17,173 nucleotides of DNA from Bacteroidales bacterium UBA3709 (GTDB lineage: Bacteria; Bacteroidota; Bacteroidia; Bacteroidales; UBA932), in the NCBI GenBank assembly GCA_002372015.1, contig DFIA01000007.1, positions 1-17,173 on the forward strand. The letters are read 5' to 3'. The position numbers were made by a program, and so were the translations under genes. Shown here one piece after another: positions 14,144 to 17,173 of this stretch (the first letter of the stretch is position 1; the number at the start of each line of letters is the position of its first letter). The notes beneath the pieces are model-generated. The model did no database searches. It was given only the letters and a program-made list of their open reading frames with translations, and was not told the DNA's origin.

Positions 14144-15997
14144 ATGTCGGATAGAAGAGGCAATTTGAAAATATCAACCGTAGCTCGGCTGTTCAAGCTT
14201 ATTCTGCAGAAGAACAAGTGGAAGATAGCTGTTGTACTGCTTTGCATACTTGTATCTACTTTAGCTACCCTTGCATCAACTCTGTTTACCAAAACTCTGT
14301 TAGATGAATATGTGGTGCCTATGCTTAAAAGCGGTTTGAGGGATTATTCTCCTATAGCGGCAGCTTTATTTAGGTTAGGAGTTGTATTGGGCATAGGTGT
14401 TATAGCATCATACTCTTATAATCTGCTGACTGTCTATATTAGTCAAGGTACCCTTAAAGCTTTAAGGCATAGTTTGTTTGAACACATGGAGAAACTGCCG
14501 TTAAGTTATTTTGACTCTCGTTCTCACGGCGATATAATGTCTGTCTATACCAATGATGTAGATACTTTAAGGCAAGTAATAGGACAGACCATCCCCCGCC
14601 TTTTCCAATCTGTGGTAACAGTTGTATCTACATTTGTAAGTATGCTTGTTTTGAGCATACCATTATCGTTGGTTTCTGTGATAATGGCTGTTATAATGTT
14701 CTTTACCACAAGGTATCTTGGGAAATTATCTAAAAAGCACTTTAAAAAAAGACAGCAAATGCTTGGGACTGTTAACGGATATATAGAGGAAATGGTGTCG
14801 GGCCAGAGGGTTATAAAGGTATATTGCCACGAAAACAAAACAACAGAGGAGTTTTCTATACTTAATAACCAACTGAGACAGAGCGTGTACAATGCCAATA
14901 AGATAGGTAATATTGTTATGCCTGTAAACGGAAATATAGGTAATTTAGGCTATGTGCTGATAGCTACCGTGGGGGCGGCAGTGGCATTGTCGTCTCTTTC
15001 AGGTTTCTTTTTCTGTGGTTTGAATGGCTCGGCCTTAACGCTCGGAGCGTTAGTAGCATTTCTTACCTTGCATAAAAACTTTACCCGTCCGGTATCTCAG
15101 ATAAGTAACGAAATTAACAGCATAGTAATGGCTGTTGCCGGTGCCGATAGGGTTTATGAGCTATTAGACCAGAAGGCTGAAGAAAACGAAGGCTCTGTTA
15201 CCTTGCATAAAGAGGGCGATGGCAAATGGAACTGGAGAACTAAAGACGGCAGAAGCGTGCCTTTGAAGGGAGAGGTCTCGCTCTCCGATGTAGATTTTAG
15301 CTATGTAAAAGGCAAGCAGATATTGTATGATATAAATCTGACGGCCTATCCGGGGCAGAAAATAGCGTTTGTAGGCGGTACCGGTGCAGGTAAAACCACT
15401 ATAACTAATTTAATAAACCGCTTCTACGAAATACAGGAAGGGAGAATTACTTACGATGGTTTTAACATTCGCGAGATAGAGAAGAATTCTCTGAGGCAGA
15501 GCTTGGGTATAGTTTTACAGGAAACTCATCTGTTTACCGGCAGTGTGTTTGACAATATACGCTACGGAAGGTTAGATGCCACAGAGGCAGACTGTATTAA
15601 GGCGGCCAAGCTTGTGCTTGCAGATAGTTTTATACGCCGTTTACCCAACGGATATCACACAATTATAAGTGCAGATGGCGGCAATCTTTCACATGGAGAA
15701 AAGCAGCTGTTGTCTATTGCCCGTGCGGCCGTTGCGGCTCCTCCGGTGCTGATATTAGACGAGGCTACATCTTCTATAGATACCCGCACAGAAAAGCTCA
15801 TTCAGAGTGGCATGGATTCTTTAATGCAGGGAAGAACCACATTTGTTATAGCTCACAGGCTATCTACCATCCTTAATGCAGATTATATTATGGTGATGGA
15901 TAAGGGCAGAATCATAGAAAGGGGCAAACATCACGAACTTCTTGCCTTGCGTGGAAAGTATTACGAGTTATTTACAGGCAATCAGATTATTTCCTAA
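14144..15997 (+). CDS. ABC exporter half-transporter, partner subunit with degenerate signature motif
   Basis: Predicted 617 aa from ATG 14144 (MSDRRGNLK). The same frame is open from a GTG at 14099, 6 nt after the upstream stop, which would add 15 residues; the ATG is preferred but not certain. The membrane domain occupies about residues 20-330. The NBD has Walker A GGTGAGKT (411-418), Walker B LILDE with catalytic Glu about 540, and the H-loop in AHRLS (about 571), but the signature reads LSHGE (515-519) instead of LSGGQ. The predicted dimer therefore has one consensus site (this Walker A/B with the partner's FSGGQ) and one degenerate site. A short polar insertion (about 343-373) lies between membrane domain and NBD. 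It is cotranscribed with the preceding subunit, and ilvE follows after a separate promoter. Confidence 0.9.
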   Translation: MSDRRGNLKISTVARLFKLILQKNKWKIAVVLLCILVSTLATLASTLFTKTLLDEYVVPMLKSGLRDYSPIAAALFRLGVVLGIGVIASYSYNLLTVYISQGTLKALRHSLFEHMEKLPLSYFDSRSHGDIMSVYTNDVDTLRQVIGQTIPRLFQSVVTVVSTFVSMLVLSIPLSLVSVIMAVIMFFTTRYLGKLSKKHFKKRQQMLGTVNGYIEEMVSGQRVIKVYCHENKTTEEFSILNNQLRQSVYNANKIGNIVMPVNGNIGNLGYVLIATVGAAVALSSLSGFFFCGLNGSALTLGALVAFLTLHKNFTRPVSQISNEINSIVMAVAGADRVYELLDQKAEENEGSVTLHKEGDGKWNWRTKDGRSVPLKGEVSLSDVDFSYVKGKQILYDINLTAYPGQKIAFVGGTGAGKTTITNLINRFYEIQEGRITYDGFNIREIEKNSLRQSLGIVLQETHLFTGSVFDNIRYGRLDATEADCIKAAKLVLADSFIRRLPNGYHTIISADGGNLSHGEKQLLSIARAAVAAPPVLILDEATSSIDTRTEKLIQSGMDSLMQGRTTFVIAHRLSTILNADYIMVMDKGRIIERGKHHELLALRGKYYELFTGNQIIS

Positions 15998-16081
15998 GGC
16001 TTTTCCTGCTAAAATATTCAGAGTTTTGGGCTTTTTGCCTTAAAATTATTTACATTTTTTTTCTTATGCTTAAAATTTTGT

Positions 16082-16089
16082 TATATTTG
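16082..16089 (+). promoter_or_regulatory. -7 promoter element of ilvE
   Basis: TATATTTG is an exact TAnnTTTG match 40 nt upstream of the ATG at 16130. The region about 20 nt upstream is a T-run without an exact TTTG box. The 132-nt gap after the ABC operon holds no convincing terminator hairpin, so readthrough is possible. Confidence 0.55.
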
Positions 16090-16129
16090 TCGGTCATATA
16101 AAAGAAATACTTAACAACAATTGAATTAC

Positions 16130-17167
16130 ATGAAAAATATAGATTGGGGAAAGTTATCTTTCTCTTACACCAAGACAGACTATATTGTATATAGTACTTT
16201 CAAGGATGGTAAATGGGGGCCTGCACAGTTAACCTCAGATTTCAACATTGCACTAAGCGCCTATGCTGGTGTTTTGCACTATGGATCTTCTTGCTTTGAG
16301 GGGCTGAAGGCTTTCAGGGGCGTAGATGGTAAAGTAAGGCTTTTCCGTCCGGAGGAAAATGCTAAAAGAATGGTCAGGAGTGCTAAATTCTTGGATCTTC
16401 CTGCACCTTCTGTGGAGCAGTTTGTAGAAATGTGCGTTATGGCAGTAAAGGCTAACTCTGAGTATATTCCACCTTATGAAACAATGGCATCTCTGTACCT
16501 GCGTCCGTTGCTTATAGGAAGCAACCCACAGCTTGGAATTCGTTCTTCTGCAGAATCTACTTTCCTTGTAATGGCATCTCCTGTAGGTACTTACTCAGGC
16601 GACAAGATACTTGTTCCGGGTACAGCCGTTGTAGGTAGAAATTACGACAGAGCTGCTCCCAATGGTAGCGGTAGCTACAAAATAGGTGCAAACTACGCTC
16701 AGAGTCTTCATCCTTACAATATAGCGCATAATCAGGGTTATAGAGAGTTACTTTTCTTAGATGCTAAAACAAACTCCCTGATAGAAGAATTTGGCTCTTC
16801 AAACTTCTTTGCAATAAAGGGCAATACCTATATTACTCCAGATTCTCACAGCGTTCTTCCTTCTATTACAAATGCCAGTTTGAGAACTGTTGCCGCAGAC
16901 CTTGGCATGAAGGTGGAAATGAGACAGGTTCCTCTGATAGAACTGGCAGAGGTGGATGAAGTTAATTCTTGTGGTACTGCTGTGGTAATTACGCCTATAT
17001 GCAGAATAGACGACAAGATTCGTCTGGAAGATGAACAGCCTTCTCATGTATATAAGTTTACAGATGAGTGTGGAGAGAAGTCGCGCAAGCTATACGATCA
17101 GATTATAGGTATTCAGAAGGGCTTGTTAGACGACCGCTTTGGCTGGATTCTTAATGTAGATTGTTAA
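16130..17167 (+). CDS. ilvE: Branched-chain amino acid aminotransferase
   Basis: Predicted 345 aa from ATG 16130 (MKNIDWGKLSF); an in-frame TTG three codons upstream is less likely. A class IV (fold type IV) PLP aminotransferase of the longer BCAT II type, catalysing the last step of Leu/Ile/Val synthesis, or the first of their breakdown, with 2-oxoglutarate/glutamate. Motifs include YGSSCFEGLKAFR near 52-63, NGSGSYKIGANYAQS with the PLP Lys about 184, the conserved EEFGSSNFF (219-227), and VNSCGTAVVITPI (278-290). Length matches the family and the gene is complete, ending GWILNVDC. It has its own promoter element and is the last gene in the window. Confidence 0.95.
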   Translation: MKNIDWGKLSFSYTKTDYIVYSTFKDGKWGPAQLTSDFNIALSAYAGVLHYGSSCFEGLKAFRGVDGKVRLFRPEENAKRMVRSAKFLDLPAPSVEQFVEMCVMAVKANSEYIPPYETMASLYLRPLLIGSNPQLGIRSSAESTFLVMASPVGTYSGDKILVPGTAVVGRNYDRAAPNGSGSYKIGANYAQSLHPYNIAHNQGYRELLFLDAKTNSLIEEFGSSNFFAIKGNTYITPDSHSVLPSITNASLRTVAADLGMKVEMRQVPLIELAEVDEVNSCGTAVVITPICRIDDKIRLEDEQPSHVYKFTDECGEKSRKLYDQIIGIQKGLLDDRFGWILNVDC

Positions 17168-17173
17168 TTTGCT

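Noticed and set aside
15998..16060. AAGGC ... GCCTT pairing after the second ABC gene as a terminator
   Set aside because: The five-base arms are about 35 nt apart with no supporting stem; too weak to call.

Overview
The window looks like a chromosomal segment from a low-GC member of the Bacteroidota, probably order Bacteroidales. The evidence is (i) repeated Bacteroidota-type promoter elements (TAnnTTTG, often with a TTTG about 19-20 nt upstream), (ii) start codons with A-rich upstream sequence and no clear Shine-Dalgarno, (iii) a large fimbrillin/Mfa-like lipoprotein with an acidic patch right after the lipidated Cys, and (iv) housekeeping genes of Bacteroidales type. Species cannot be assigned from the sequence alone.

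Layout. Positions 1-3279 (minus strand) form one tightly packed operon, transcribed as deoxyhypusine-synthase-like gene > small lipoprotein > iorA > iorB (iorB runs off the left edge). Gaps are 1, 31 and 2 nt, and a candidate promoter lies at 3362-3369. Positions 3547-3878 hold a truncated ECF sigma-factor remnant whose tail is an inverted-repeat-bearing sequence. Position 3879 starts lysA, whose promoter sits so close that the mRNA may be leaderless. A 350-nt, C-poor spacer carrying a heptanucleotide tandem repeat separates lysA from ffh, which is followed after 11 nt by folD. On the opposite strand, 7718-8149 encodes a small Tat-signal ferredoxin-like protein. Its promoter is back-to-back with a strong rightward promoter at 8196-8226.

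That rightward promoter reads into about 450 nt with no convincing protein but with at least five consecutive hairpins, one supported by G-U pairs on the plus strand, before a 1160-residue surface lipoprotein (8681-12163) that ends at a strong intrinsic terminator. A second well-formed promoter at 12301-12332 drives two adjacent ABC exporter half-transporters, 12350-14092 and 14144-15997. Their nucleotide-binding motifs are complementary, predicting a heterodimer with one degenerate and one consensus ATP site. The window ends with a branched-chain amino acid aminotransferase gene (ilvE) with its own TATATTTG promoter.

Functionally the region mixes amino-acid and keto-acid metabolism (IorAB, LysA, IlvE), one-carbon metabolism (FolD), protein targeting (Ffh), export (the ABC pair) and cell-surface display. 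The most interesting unexplained items are the structured leader before the surface lipoprotein, the heptamer repeat before ffh, the disrupted sigma factor with its inverted repeat, and a bacterial deoxyhypusine-synthase homologue in one operon with indolepyruvate oxidoreductase.
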